Assembly (NCBI RefSeq): GCF_034263275.1
Contig: NZ_CP139559.1
Location: 372,001-436,000 of the forward strand
From: Mucilaginibacter sp. cycad4
Lineage (GTDB): Bacteria > Bacteroidota > Bacteroidia > Sphingobacteriales > Sphingobacteriaceae
Direction of reading: 5' to 3'
Length of the DNA stretch: 64,000 nucleotides
In this document: positions 43,262 to 52,393 of the stretch, piece after piece
Layout of the letters: every line of letters starts with the position of its first letter
Numbering within the stretch: position 1 is the stretch's first letter
The notes under the pieces: generated by a model
What the model was told of the DNA's origin: nothing
Database searches by the model: none
Seen by the model: the letters and a program-made list of their open reading frames with translations, nothing else
Made by a program: the position numbers and the translations under genes

Positions 43262-43765
43262 TTTTCATTATTCTTTTCTTGAGGATGTATCATAAATCGA
43301 ATTGACCACCCTTCGTGTTTTGTTGCCTGTGAATTGATATTTAGCTGCTAATATTTATACAAAAAGGGGTTAACACATTTTTAGTATAAAAAACACTCAA
43401 TTAATTGATTATTAATTACATACGTAAATGTTAACCCTGAATTCTGTTAACCCTGTTAACCCCCGATTGTCAGTAGAGTCAATCCAACTGCAAACTATAT
43501 ATCGCTCCGCCGTTGTTGGTGTTGTCACCAACAACTTTTTCTGCGTCAACATAGCTGTTTAGGGAAAATGTTGGTGACAACACCAACATTGGCCGGGGGC
43601 GTTCCTCATCGCAATGGCATGGTTTTTAAAAATGTTCCGCCAAATCAGTAAAATGTTTTACTAAATCCCTAAAACGTATCATTTGTACAACAAATTGATA
43701 AATAAGTACAGCTGTATCTGGCTGTATGTTAAGTAGTTTTACAACGATATTTATTAATATATTAA
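43262..43765. other. 504-bp gap before the GH2 gene
   Basis: No gene seen. It holds three closely spaced TTAACCC units near 43430-43465, the GTTGGTG palindromic repeat (43511-43592), and the palindrome AGTAAAA-TG-TTTTACT near 43650 upstream of the GH2 gene. Confidence 0.55.
43511..43592. repeat. GTTGGTG palindromic repeat
   Basis: GTTGTTGGTG-TTGT-CACCAACAAC is followed 30 bp later by TGTTGGTG-ACAA-CACCAACA. A 29-bp stretch is identical, in opposite orientation, to part of the element between kdpC and the KdpD half. Confidence 0.8.
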
Positions 43766-46555
43766 ATGAACAAAAGTATCTGCTCTGCTTTAAATCTGAT
43801 AGGCGCCTGTCTTTTGCCTGCCTTTGTATCGGCACAATCAGGAGTTGTAAAACAAGTTAAATTAAGCAATTTCGATCTGCAATCCTCTGCATTGATAAGT
43901 GCCTCCGGCCCCGAACTTTCCAATGCGCAATATCATTCACCAGTATATTGGTTCCCGGTAAAAGTGCCCTCAACAGTACTTACCGGATTAGTAGCTAACC
44001 ATATTTATCCCGACCCGTACCAGGGGCTGAACAATTTGCTGATTCCTGATGCCTCCGATCAATTCAACAAAGAATATAACCTGGAACAATACAGTCATTT
44101 ACCTAATGACCCTAATCCCTGGAAAAAACCTTACTGGTACCGCACTACTTTTAAAGTGCCAGCTGGCGACAAAGGCCGCCGTTTTCAATTGATATTTAAA
44201 GGGATCAACTACCGGGCAGCTGTATGGCTTAACGGCAAGCAAATTGCCGACAGCACCCAAATGGCCGGAATGTTTGCCGAGCATAACCTGGATGTAAGCG
44301 ATGCTGTTAAAGCCGGTGCCGAAAACGCCCTCGCAGTAAAAATATATCCGCTTGATTATCCGGGCTATCCTGCAAAAGAGCAATTAAAAGCACTCGGCCC
44401 GTTTTATGAAAATGGAGGCCCTTCCGGTGATATCGGCAAAAACGTGACTATGCTTTGTTCATCGGGCTGGGACTGGATCCCGCCGGTGCGCGACCGTAAT
44501 ATGGGCATCTGGCAACCGGTTTTTTTACGTACTACTGGTGCGGTGACTATTGGCAGGCCAAAACTGGTTACTGATTTACCAAGCCTGCCTGATACAGGTA
44601 TAGCTAAGCTTTCGTTAAATTTAACATTGACCAACAATACAACCGCAACGCACGGTGGTAAGCTAACTGTTAGCATAAAACCCGACAATTTTGCAGGTGC
44701 TCCGGTTCAGTTTAACCAACCTGTAGTAGTGCCAGCCAGTGCTGAAAAAGTGGTGGAGTTAAATGCAGATAAGATTAGCCAGCTGATCATCCGTCAGCCT
44801 AAATTATGGTGGCCTAATGGTTATGGTAAAGCAAACCTGTACCGTATCCGTATGCAATATGCCGAGGGAAACACGATAAGCGATGATACCACTTTTGTAT
44901 TTGGGATCCGCAAGGTTGCCTCAAAAGCCGAAACCACAGCCAACGGTTTTGTGCGCCGTAAGTTTTATGTAAACGGTAAGGAAGTGCATTTGGTAGGTGG
45001 CGCCTGGGTACCGGATATGATGGTAAACCGCGATTCTGCCCGTTATGATTATGAAATGCACCTTTGCCGCAATGCCAATGTTAACCTGGTACGTATTTGG
45101 GGTGGTGGTGTTACCGAGCCCGATGCTTTCTGGAATGCTGCCGATAAATATGGGCAAATGGTATGGTCGGATTTTTGGATCACCGGCGATACCCAGGGCG
45201 AATTTAAAGGCTCGCCAGATTGGCCGCTTGAAGGCAACGTGTTCATTAAAAACGTGGAGAGCACCATTTATCGCATCCGTAACCACCCAAGTTTATTGGT
45301 ATGGACTGGGGGGAACGAAGGCCACGCCCGTAAAGAATTATATGATGTAATGCGTAATGATATCATCACTTTAGATGGTACACGTCCGTTCATTCCAAGT
45401 TCGTCCGGCTTTGCCAAACTGCCTGCCGGTTGGAAAGGCTCATGGCCTGATGAGATGCCATCGGGCGTTTACAGCGGCGGCCCGTACGAGTGGAAAGACC
45501 CTAAAGACTACTACAAGCTGGCCAATGATGCTAAGGACTGGGTGTTTAAAGACGAAACCGGCCTGCCGTCACAACCACCGTATACAACGTTGCCAAAGAT
45601 CATCCCTAACCTGGTTTGGGATACCAATTTGCCTTTCCCCCTTAATAATTCATGGGGCTATCATGATGCGGCTACCGGTGCAGGTAAGTATGATAAGTAC
45701 TATGAAGAAATGGCCAAAAGGTATGGTAAGCCAAGCAGTATTGTTAATTTTTCAGACAAGATGCAGCTCATGAACGCTGTAGGATACCAGGGTATTTTTG
45801 AGGCCGATGGTCATAAATTGAACGAAACAGGTGGCGTGATGCTCTGGAAGCTAAATGCAGCCCTGCCAAGTGTAATATGGCAGATTTACGATTGGTACCT
45901 TGAACCTAACGCAGGCTACTACACCATGCAAAATGCCTGCGAACCTATCCACATTCAGTATAATTATGATAATTCGTCGATAGCTATTATAAACCGTACG
46001 CACCATGCAACCGGCAGTTTAACCGCAACGGCCGATATTTATGATATCAGTAGCAAGCTGGTTAAATCGGCAAAGGTTGGTAATGTAGGGCTGTCACAAA
46101 CAGGTGTTAAGGAAGTGATACAGCTTAAAGATGCCCTTGCAGCCAGCAGCGGTGTAAGCTTTGTGGTGTTGAACCTGACCAATAACGCAGGCAAAACAGT
46201 ATCACACAATGTATACTGGCTTTCAGCTACCGATGACTTTACAACGCTGAATGATATGAAGCATGCACAGGTACAAGCCAAAGAAATCAAAGCCGAAAAA
46301 AGTGCAAGCGAAAATAAATGGACTATGCAGTTCACCAATAACTCAAACCAACTGGCGTTCTTCGTCCGCCCGCAACTGATGAAAAATGGTGAAGAGGTGA
46401 TGCCAAGCTACTGGACAGGTAATTATTTTAGCCTTGCCCCGCATGAAAGTATCACTGTGTCCGTTAGTGCCCCGGTAGCTAAGCTGGGTACGGTAAAACC
46501 AACAATATTGCTTGAAGGCTGGAATTTGGATAAGCAGGTGATAGCATTGCAGTAA
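43766..46555 (+). CDS. GH2 glycosidase, exo-beta-glucosaminidase/mannosidase type
   Basis: The 929-residue enzyme has a signal peptide (ends AFVSAQ), an N-terminal galactose-binding-like domain (about 35-215, PYWYRTTFKVP, WLNGKQI), an Ig-like domain, and the GH2 barrel. Acid/base Glu518 lies in WTGGNEG and the likely nucleophile Glu679 in GIFEADGH, followed by VMLWKLNAALPSVIWQIYDWY. This is the pattern of CsxA-like exo-beta-D-glucosaminidases and related beta-mannosidases. The 160-residue spacing between the two glutamates is longer than in CsxA (72), owing to an insertion around 560-650. It lies 504 bp after the haloperoxidase operon and probably has its own promoter. Confidence 0.88.
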   Translation: MNKSICSALNLIGACLLPAFVSAQSGVVKQVKLSNFDLQSSALISASGPELSNAQYHSPVYWFPVKVPSTVLTGLVANHIYPDPYQGLNNLLIPDASDQFNKEYNLEQYSHLPNDPNPWKKPYWYRTTFKVPAGDKGRRFQLIFKGINYRAAVWLNGKQIADSTQMAGMFAEHNLDVSDAVKAGAENALAVKIYPLDYPGYPAKEQLKALGPFYENGGPSGDIGKNVTMLCSSGWDWIPPVRDRNMGIWQPVFLRTTGAVTIGRPKLVTDLPSLPDTGIAKLSLNLTLTNNTTATHGGKLTVSIKPDNFAGAPVQFNQPVVVPASAEKVVELNADKISQLIIRQPKLWWPNGYGKANLYRIRMQYAEGNTISDDTTFVFGIRKVASKAETTANGFVRRKFYVNGKEVHLVGGAWVPDMMVNRDSARYDYEMHLCRNANVNLVRIWGGGVTEPDAFWNAADKYGQMVWSDFWITGDTQGEFKGSPDWPLEGNVFIKNVESTIYRIRNHPSLLVWTGGNEGHARKELYDVMRNDIITLDGTRPFIPSSSGFAKLPAGWKGSWPDEMPSGVYSGGPYEWKDPKDYYKLANDAKDWVFKDETGLPSQPPYTTLPKIIPNLVWDTNLPFPLNNSWGYHDAATGAGKYDKYYEEMAKRYGKPSSIVNFSDKMQLMNAVGYQGIFEADGHKLNETGGVMLWKLNAALPSVIWQIYDWYLEPNAGYYTMQNACEPIHIQYNYDNSSIAIINRTHHATGSLTATADIYDISSKLVKSAKVGNVGLSQTGVKEVIQLKDALAASSGVSFVVLNLTNNAGKTVSHNVYWLSATDDFTTLNDMKHAQVQAKEIKAEKSASENKWTMQFTNNSNQLAFFVRPQLMKNGEEVMPSYWTGNYFSLAPHESITVSVSAPVAKLGTVKPTILLEGWNLDKQVIALQ

Positions 46556-46614
46556 GAGCTTTTCATTTAATAACAAATGTTATTTTGAACTTTTTTTGTC
46601 ATTGCAACTGGCTG

Positions 46615-46753
46615 CGACTGGCGCAAGTATGTCGGGCTGCCTGGGGGTGAAGGCTACTTGTGCCTCTTCTTCTTGTCTTGTCCAATTGGCTGCAGAAGTC
46701 GAGGGCACAAGTAACCCACCCATAATCCCTTCGCTACATACTTGCGACAGTCG
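46615..46753. repeat. Nested palindrome (CGACTGGCGCAAGTATGT)
   Basis: Outer arms 46615-46632 and 46736-46753 are complementary at 17 of 18 positions. Inner arms TACTTGTGCC (46655-46664) and GGCACAAGTA (46704-46713) are perfect. It fills half of the gap between the GH2 and amine oxidase genes (46556-46844). Confidence 0.75.
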
Positions 46754-46844
46754 ATAGACATCTGTGTTAAATTTTGTTTAAGAATTACTTGCTATACAGG
46801 TTCTGCTTTAAAAATCTGCTTATCTTGCTCAACGCATTTTACAT

Positions 46845-48155
46845 ATGGAAAATACAGATGTAATTATCATAGGCGGCGGGGCAGCAGGCTTAATGGCAGC
46901 CCGTACGCTTGCCAAAGCAGGTAAAAACATTGTGCTGCTTGAAGGACGTAACCGGCTTGGTGGCCGCATTCATACATTGGAACATGGTACCTCCCTCGAG
47001 CCCGCCGAATTGGGCGCCGAATTTATTCATGGCGATTTACCCATAACCCAAAGCCTGCTCAATGAAGCCGGTATTAAATATACCCCGGCCTCCGCCTCTA
47101 TGTGGAAATATGATGACGGGAAGTTTATAGCCGAGGGGCATGTAATTGAACATTGGGACGAATTTTTGGAAAGTATCATGCAGCTGAAGCATGATATGAG
47201 CATTGAGGATTTCATGCAACAAGAGTTTTCGGGCGAAGAGTATGCCGGTCTCCGGGAGTCTGTGCGGGGATATGTGTCCGGTTATGACAATGCCGATCCA
47301 AAAAAAGCCAGCGCCTTTTCTATCCGTAAAGAGTGGCAAAATGAGCATGAGGATGCACAGTACCGTGTAGAAGGTGGTTATTGCACGTTGATCAGCTACC
47401 TGGCAAATGAGTTTAAACAGGCAGGCGGCCATATTTACCTTAATGCTGTTGCAAAAGATATTGACTGGGGGCAACATCATGTTACTGTAAGCACAGACAT
47501 AGGGATCATCTATCAGGCCCGGCAACTGCTGGTTGCTGTACCACTGGGCATACTACAGGCTGAAGCCGGATTGAAAGGCACATTGAGTTTTGACCCGCCT
47601 GTTGATTATTACACCAAAGCCTTAAAATCACTTGGTTTTGGGGCTGTGATCAAAGTTTTATTGGAGTTTGATGAAGCATTTTGGTACAACGATGAAACCC
47701 GGCAAATGACCGGTGCCGATCTGGAAGATATGGGTTTCCTGTTTTCAAACGAAGCAATTCCGGTTTGGTGGACACAGATGCCTGTACATCGCCCGCTGCT
47801 TACCGGCTGGCTCGGTGGTCCGCCTGCAGCCGCACGTTTGAATACCAGCGACGAGGATGTTTTGATAGAAGCACTTGGCTCCATCTCCAATATTTTTAAG
47901 ATCGATATCGCGAAGCTGAAAGAAAAACTCCTCACCTGGAATGTAATCAACTGGACAATCGATCCGTTCTCGCGCGGGTCATATAGTTATGATACCGTTG
48001 AAACCGCCGGGGCACGGAAAATATTAAGCCATCCTATTGGTGATACCCTTTTTTTCGCAGGTGAGTATCTGTATGAAGGAACGGCAATGGGAACTGTTGA
48101 GGCGGCGCTTACCAGTGGATTAAGAGCTGCGGAAATGTTATTAGGGTATGAGTAG
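46845..48155 (+). CDS. Flavin-containing amine oxidase family protein
   Basis: The 436-residue FAD enzyme has the Rossmann dinucleotide motif near the N-terminus (IIGGGAAGLMAARTLAKAG, then LLEGRNRLGGR) and the C-terminal flavin-contacting block LFFAGEYLYEGTAMGTVEAALTSG. It resembles bacterial monoamine/polyamine oxidase-like proteins. There is no signal peptide, so it is cytoplasmic. The usual cysteine for covalent FAD (SGGC) is not seen; FAD should be non-covalent. Substrate unknown. Monocistronic. Confidence 0.9.
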   Translation: MENTDVIIIGGGAAGLMAARTLAKAGKNIVLLEGRNRLGGRIHTLEHGTSLEPAELGAEFIHGDLPITQSLLNEAGIKYTPASASMWKYDDGKFIAEGHVIEHWDEFLESIMQLKHDMSIEDFMQQEFSGEEYAGLRESVRGYVSGYDNADPKKASAFSIRKEWQNEHEDAQYRVEGGYCTLISYLANEFKQAGGHIYLNAVAKDIDWGQHHVTVSTDIGIIYQARQLLVAVPLGILQAEAGLKGTLSFDPPVDYYTKALKSLGFGAVIKVLLEFDEAFWYNDETRQMTGADLEDMGFLFSNEAIPVWWTQMPVHRPLLTGWLGGPPAAARLNTSDEDVLIEALGSISNIFKIDIAKLKEKLLTWNVINWTIDPFSRGSYSYDTVETAGARKILSHPIGDTLFFAGEYLYEGTAMGTVEAALTSGLRAAEMLLGYE

Positions 48156-48162
48156 GAGGGTG

Positions 48163-48468
48163 TTATTTTACTTTTAGTTTAGTTGGGTTCTGTCTGTTGT
48201 CCCAAAATGTAATAAGGTTAATTAATTTTTGATCTTCTGAAATTTGGTATATGAGTGAGACATTTTCATGTAATACAGCCTGCCTGATTAAGGTATCATC
48301 TTTATGCTGTTGAAATAGAAAAGGGTTATTGCTTATTTTAATGATTACGCCGTCAGTTCTGGAAATGAATGCATTAATTTCTTTTTCGGTCCATTTATAT
48401 TCCAGATATTCAATTACTTCGAAATAAGTTGATTTGGCCTTGTCTGACCACAAAACCATGAAATTCAC
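48163..48468 (-). CDS. ParE/RelE-superfamily toxin
   Basis: The protein of up to 101 residues has the small RelE/ParE fold pattern: an N-terminal strand (MVLWSDKAKSTYFEVIEYLEYKW), two helices, then FQQHKDDTLIRQAVLHENVSLIYQISEDQKLINLITFWDNRQNP, where the late R/Q/N residues are typical. GTG at 48468 overlaps the antitoxin stop (GTGA); ATG at 48459 is an alternative start. Targets of ParE (gyrase) and RelE (ribosome) relatives cannot be told apart here. Cognate antitoxin is upstream. Confidence 0.85.
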   Translation of the reverse strand: MNFMVLWSDKAKSTYFEVIEYLEYKWTEKEINAFISRTDGVIIKISNNPFLFQQHKDDTLIRQAVLHENVSLIYQISEDQKLINLITFWDNRQNPTKLKVK

Positions 48469-48692
48469 GCCTTGTAATTATATCTCGCTTTAATTTCCTG
48501 CATTACTACGTCATGTGGAGTTACCCTGCCCTGTTTTATATCTTCTAAGCCCTCGTTAATCGCCTGTTGTAATGCTTCTTCGTTTTTCAATACAGCAATA
48601 GCGTTCTGAAGTTTATCAACTTCATTAGCGTTCAAATCGGGTAATGAATTGATAATGTCTTCTACGGATAATTTTACTTGAACTGTAAGCAT
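48465..48692 (-). CDS. Antitoxin of the ParE/RelE-type pair
   Basis: The ATG at 48692 gives 75 residues. The protein is helical and acidic with an N-terminal short strand (MLTVQVKLSVEDIINSLPDL), a long charged helix with NEEALQQAINEGLEDIKQGRVT and a basic tail (EIKARYNYKA). GLEDIKQGRV is a common sequence in antitoxins that pair with ParE-like toxins in Bacteroidota. It starts the operon, with stop overlapping the toxin start by four bases. It likely autoregulates the pair. Confidence 0.8.
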   Translation of the reverse strand: MLTVQVKLSVEDIINSLPDLNANEVDKLQNAIAVLKNEEALQQAINEGLEDIKQGRVTPHDVVMQEIKARYNYKA

Positions 48693-48727
48693 AATCAAAT
48701 TTAATTAAATTATTCGTCTGTATCAAT

Positions 48728-49978
48728 TTATTCCACCTTCCAACAATTTCCGCTCACTATGATCATATCCAGCATCTTGATGGTATTATCGTAATAATCG
48801 TAGTCCTTCAGTTTAAAGGCTACCAGGTAATCCCAAACTTTATTAAGCCATTGCTGGTTACTTTGATCAACCGTCGCTGATACAGCGAATGGCGCTATAA
48901 AACTCAGCGCTTCAAAGTATCTACCGTTAATGTCATTTCCTTCAAGCGTATACCCGGCCGAAATATTATCAGGGTTGCCATTGGTAGTTTGCCTGATCCA
49001 TCTGTTTATTGGGGTTACAAAAGCTTTTGCGCGCTTATCGCCATATAATAAATAATCAGTAGCTATGCGCCATGGAACACGGCATGCATTGTAGTTATAA
49101 TAACTATCATACTTTGATTCCATGTAGTTTGGCTGCGCAGGCCGGGCTTTGGCGTTTATACCTCTGATAAAATCAGGCACCAGGCCGGCGTCCGGGCTAT
49201 AAGTTTTTTGCAGATAGTTAAATAAGCGGTAGTTGTTATCAATAGCTTTTTGCCATTTACCGGTTTTTGATGCCCCTTCAAATGCTTTGAAATTGGAAGG
49301 CATAAAATCAGATGAGCGCATGTCATAATAATCTTCGCTATCTCCGTCGCTGCCATCGCTTAATAAAACAGAAAACGTTTTCGGATTGATCTCATAATGC
49401 ATAATTGCCGCCATGGCGTTCTTCCCTTCCTGCAGATAGTTGATATTGCCTTTGCTGCCCCATTGTTTATCGGCCAATAACAGGGAGTAGGCTATGTCCA
49501 TATCGCCGTCGGTAGCTGTACTTCTGTCGAGGTTTTTACAGTTTTTTACCTGTGCCCAGGCCATTAAATAAGGTGATGTTTTAGCGGGATGAGCTTTGTA
49601 GTAATTGTATAAACCGTCATAAACGGTTTTGGCTTGTTTATCATATCCGGCCATCAGCGCGGTAATGATCATGCCGTAACCCTGCCCTTCGGATACACAT
49701 TCCTTACCGGGTTTTTCGAACCAAACATAAAATTGGCCTTTATCGCAGCCCGGTTTTATGTACCGGTGTTTCCATTGATCATAAAAAGCGGTTACCTGTT
49801 TATCCAGTTGTTGCTGACTATGATGATTAGGTTTAATAGTACCGGCGGTATATCGGCAATGTTGCGGAAACGGCCTTAATGCAACCTGTGCATAAAGGCC
49901 GTTCAGCGTAAATATCAAAAATATCAGTGGGCTATATCGCACGTAGTTCGGGGTAAGCAGCAACCTCTTCCGCATCAT
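48728..49978 (-). CDS. GH8 family glycosidase
   Basis: The 416-residue protein has GH8 hallmarks: Glu97 in SEGQGYGMIITALMAG (general acid) and TATDGDMDIAYSLLLA with Asp157, Asp159 and Asp161 (base region), within an (alpha/alpha)6 barrel. GH8 cuts beta-1,4 glucans, chitosan or xylan with inversion; which one is unclear. A signal peptide is present, but with a long basic N-region (YSPLIFLIFTLNGLYAQ core). The ATG at 49978 lies 47 bases inside the 3' end of the upstream LysR gene, so the two are probably transcribed together. Confidence 0.88.
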   Translation of the reverse strand: MMRKRLLLTPNYVRYSPLIFLIFTLNGLYAQVALRPFPQHCRYTAGTIKPNHHSQQQLDKQVTAFYDQWKHRYIKPGCDKGQFYVWFEKPGKECVSEGQGYGMIITALMAGYDKQAKTVYDGLYNYYKAHPAKTSPYLMAWAQVKNCKNLDRSTATDGDMDIAYSLLLADKQWGSKGNINYLQEGKNAMAAIMHYEINPKTFSVLLSDGSDGDSEDYYDMRSSDFMPSNFKAFEGASKTGKWQKAIDNNYRLFNYLQKTYSPDAGLVPDFIRGINAKARPAQPNYMESKYDSYYNYNACRVPWRIATDYLLYGDKRAKAFVTPINRWIRQTTNGNPDNISAGYTLEGNDINGRYFEALSFIAPFAVSATVDQSNQQWLNKVWDYLVAFKLKDYDYYDNTIKMLDMIIVSGNCWKVE

Positions 49979-50882
49979 TGCACAATAACTCGGTTTTGCA
50001 GAAATGGTTCTTGAGGCAGCTCAAAAAATTCTGAATTGCCGGGGTATCCTTACAGGTGGCGGCATACCATGTACGTTTTGCTATGCTATGGTGCAGTGGC
50101 TTTGTAACAATGTGTTTACCGGGCAGGTATGGCTTCACAATCCAATCGGCCATAACGCTAATTCCGAGGCCTGCATTTACCATCTCAATTGTGGCATCGG
50201 TATAGTGGATCCGGCTAAGGGTTTTGGGCTTCACATGCTGCTCCTGGATCAATGTTTCGATGACCGGGGTTTCCTGGTATGAGGGGTCATAAAGAGCGAG
50301 GATCAACTCCTGATCCTGGAAGTCGCAGATGTCAATAACAGCCTTTTTTGTCAGCGGGTGATCGACCGGTAAAATGCATATCAGGCGGTCTTCAAAAATA
50401 GGTTCATAAACGATTTGTGTATTCACCATTTGGGTGCGTACAATGCCCAAATCAAGGTCGCCGCGCATGAGGTATTCGAGTGGACGGCGGCTTGCATCCG
50501 AAACTATATTTATGTTAATATCAGGCCATTGGCTCTTGAAATCCTTAATTACGCCAGGCAACCAGTGGTATGCCGTATAGCATTGCATACTGATATTAAG
50601 CTTGCCTGTTTTACCATTTTTATAGTTGTTAATATCTTCTTCAAGGGTACGTATTTCGGCTAATATTTTTTCCGAACTTCGTAGAAAACGGTACCCTACT
50701 TCGGTTAGTTGTAGTTTCTTTCCCTGGCGATGGAATACGTCTATATCCAGTTCTTTTTCCAGTTCTTTTAACTGGTGGCTCAGGGCTGATTGAGTTAGGT
50801 GTAAAGCACTCGCTGCTTTGGTCAGCGATCCTTCTTTTGAAATGGTGTCAACTAACCTGAAATGATGTAATGCAATATTCAT
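49932..50882 (-). CDS. LysR-family transcription regulator
   Basis: The start is taken at ATG 50882 (MNIALHHFRLVDTISKEG), giving 316 residues, the usual LysR length; the longer frame adds an unlikely 22 residues. An N-terminal winged helix (about 1-60) with ALSHQLKELEKELDIDVFHRQG is followed by the linker helix and an effector-binding domain (about 90-300, GKLNISMQCYTAYHWLPGVI, LDLGIVRTQMV). It diverges from the tolC-RND-MFP operon and overlaps the GH8 gene downstream, so it may control either. MetR-like effectors are possible. Confidence 0.9.
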   Translation of the reverse strand: MNIALHHFRLVDTISKEGSLTKAASALHLTQSALSHQLKELEKELDIDVFHRQGKKLQLTEVGYRFLRSSEKILAEIRTLEEDINNYKNGKTGKLNISMQCYTAYHWLPGVIKDFKSQWPDININIVSDASRRPLEYLMRGDLDLGIVRTQMVNTQIVYEPIFEDRLICILPVDHPLTKKAVIDICDFQDQELILALYDPSYQETPVIETLIQEQHVKPKTLSRIHYTDATIEMVNAGLGISVMADWIVKPYLPGKHIVTKPLHHSIAKRTWYAATCKDTPAIQNFLSCLKNHFCKTELLCNDAEEVAAYPELRAI

Positions 50883-50943
50883 TATTAGTTTTGCTAATGA
50901 TTTACACAAAATTAATTCATTTTTCTCATGAATCATATAGGTA

Positions 50944-50968
50944 TACATTTGCAGTGTATAAAATACAC
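50944..50968 (+). promoter_or_regulatory. tolC promoter with overlapping palindrome
   Basis: TACATTTG (50944-50951) matches the -7 consensus exactly. Starting three bases later is GTGTA-TAAAA-TACAC (50954-50968), which also reads as T-N11-A, a LysR-box form. A protein bound there would cover the transcription start and repress. The same half-sites occur before bglX and susC. Confidence 0.65.
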
Positions 50969-50971
50969 CTC

Positions 50972-52375
50972 ATGTTAAACACAAATTCAAAAAAATTACT
51001 CCTGTTTTTTTTGAGTGTTTCATATGTCTTACACGTACAAGCTCAGCAAAAAGTCCTTTCCATTAAGGATGCTGAACAAATGGCCCTTGCTAACTATGCT
51101 TCAATCAAGTCGAAGGCAAACCAGCTTAACGCCTCTAAGGCATACCTCAAAGAAACAAAAACGGAGTATCTGCCGGATGTAAACTTCTCCGCGCAGCAGG
51201 ACTACGGAACAGTGAACGGCCAAAACGGACCATCTTATGGCTACCGTGGTTTATCGGTATCGTCATCCGGCCCGGCTTTGGCCAAACAGAACTGGAATGC
51301 CGCCTTTGGCGCACTTTATTTGACCAACGTTAGCTGGGACTTTTTCGCCTTCGGCAAATCGAAGCAAAGGATTGGCGTACAAAAAACAATCGTATCACGC
51401 GATGAAACTGATCTTGCACAGGAGCAATTTCAGCACCAGGTTCGCGTTGCAGCCACGTATTTAAACTTACTGGCAGCGCAGCAGCTTGCCAAAGCTCAGC
51501 AGGACAACCTCAACCGCGCTATGGAACTGCAAAAAGTTGTCGTTGCCCGGGTAAAGAACGGTTTAAATCCGGGTGTGGATTCATCACTGGCCAATGCCGA
51601 GGTATCTAACGCTAAAATCGCGCTTACCAATTCTCAGCAAACGGTACAGGATCAAAGCAACCAACTATCGATTTATTTAGGGATCCCGGCGCAGGAGTTT
51701 CAGTTGGATAGCGCTTTTATTACCAAACAGCCAAATAATTTGGAGGCTTTGAGCGCTGTTGCCGCTACTGATCACCCAACTTTGAAATTTTACCAAAACA
51801 GGGTAAACGTGAGCGATCAGCAGGCTAAGTACCTCCGCACTTTTGCATTGCCAACCTTTAGTTTGTTTGGTGTTTATCAGGGTAGAGGATCGGGCTTTAA
51901 GTCGGACTATGGCACTAACCAGGATAGTTACACGGGCAGTTATGGAGCAGGTGTTGACCCAACACGTTACAATTACCTGTTTGGCGTGGGCGTAATATGG
52001 AATTTTACAAGCGTTTTCAGGACCCACTACCAGGTACAATCGCAAAAATATACTTCAGAACAGCTGAAGAATGATTATGAGCTGATTGACAAACAACTGG
52101 AAGCACAGCGCGCATTGGCCGAAACACGCATAGGCAATGCCCTGAAAAATGTGAACGAAGTACCGGTTGAAGTTTCGGCCGCTAACAACGCTTACATTCA
52201 AAAATATACACTGTATAAAAACGGACTTTCAAATATAGTTGATTTTACACAGGCGCTTTATACCCTTAACCGGGCCGAGGTTGACAAATACATAGCCCTG
52301 AACAACGTATGGCAGGCATTGCTGTTCAAATCGGCAGCCACAGGCGATTTCGGGATCTTCATCAATAATTTTTAA
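50972..52375 (+). CDS. TolC-family outer-membrane efflux protein
   Basis: The start is the ATG of MLNTNSKKLLLFFLSVSYVL (50972) since the preceding 34 in-frame codons cross the promoter. The 467-residue protein has a signal peptide (ends HVQAQ) and two long helical repeats with internal strands typical of TolC-type exit ducts (AEQMALANYASIKSKANQLN, LNLLAAQQLAKAQ, YKNGLSNIVDFTQALYTLNRAEV). It forms the outer-membrane duct of the efflux system encoded with the next two genes. Confidence 0.93.
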   Translation: MLNTNSKKLLLFFLSVSYVLHVQAQQKVLSIKDAEQMALANYASIKSKANQLNASKAYLKETKTEYLPDVNFSAQQDYGTVNGQNGPSYGYRGLSVSSSGPALAKQNWNAAFGALYLTNVSWDFFAFGKSKQRIGVQKTIVSRDETDLAQEQFQHQVRVAATYLNLLAAQQLAKAQQDNLNRAMELQKVVVARVKNGLNPGVDSSLANAEVSNAKIALTNSQQTVQDQSNQLSIYLGIPAQEFQLDSAFITKQPNNLEALSAVAATDHPTLKFYQNRVNVSDQQAKYLRTFALPTFSLFGVYQGRGSGFKSDYGTNQDSYTGSYGAGVDPTRYNYLFGVGVIWNFTSVFRTHYQVQSQKYTSEQLKNDYELIDKQLEAQRALAETRIGNALKNVNEVPVEVSAANNAYIQKYTLYKNGLSNIVDFTQALYTLNRAEVDKYIALNNVWQALLFKSAATGDFGIFINNF

Positions 52376-52393
52376 CAGTTACACACATATACA

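Noticed and set aside
43430..43465. Three TTAACCC units as an origin or iteron
   Set aside because: Too few and irregularly spaced; no replication gene nearby.
46845..48155. Flavin oxidase as part of the toxin-antitoxin or haloperoxidase systems
   Set aside because: Opposite strand to the toxin pair and separated from the haloperoxidase run by the GH2 gene and a repeat.
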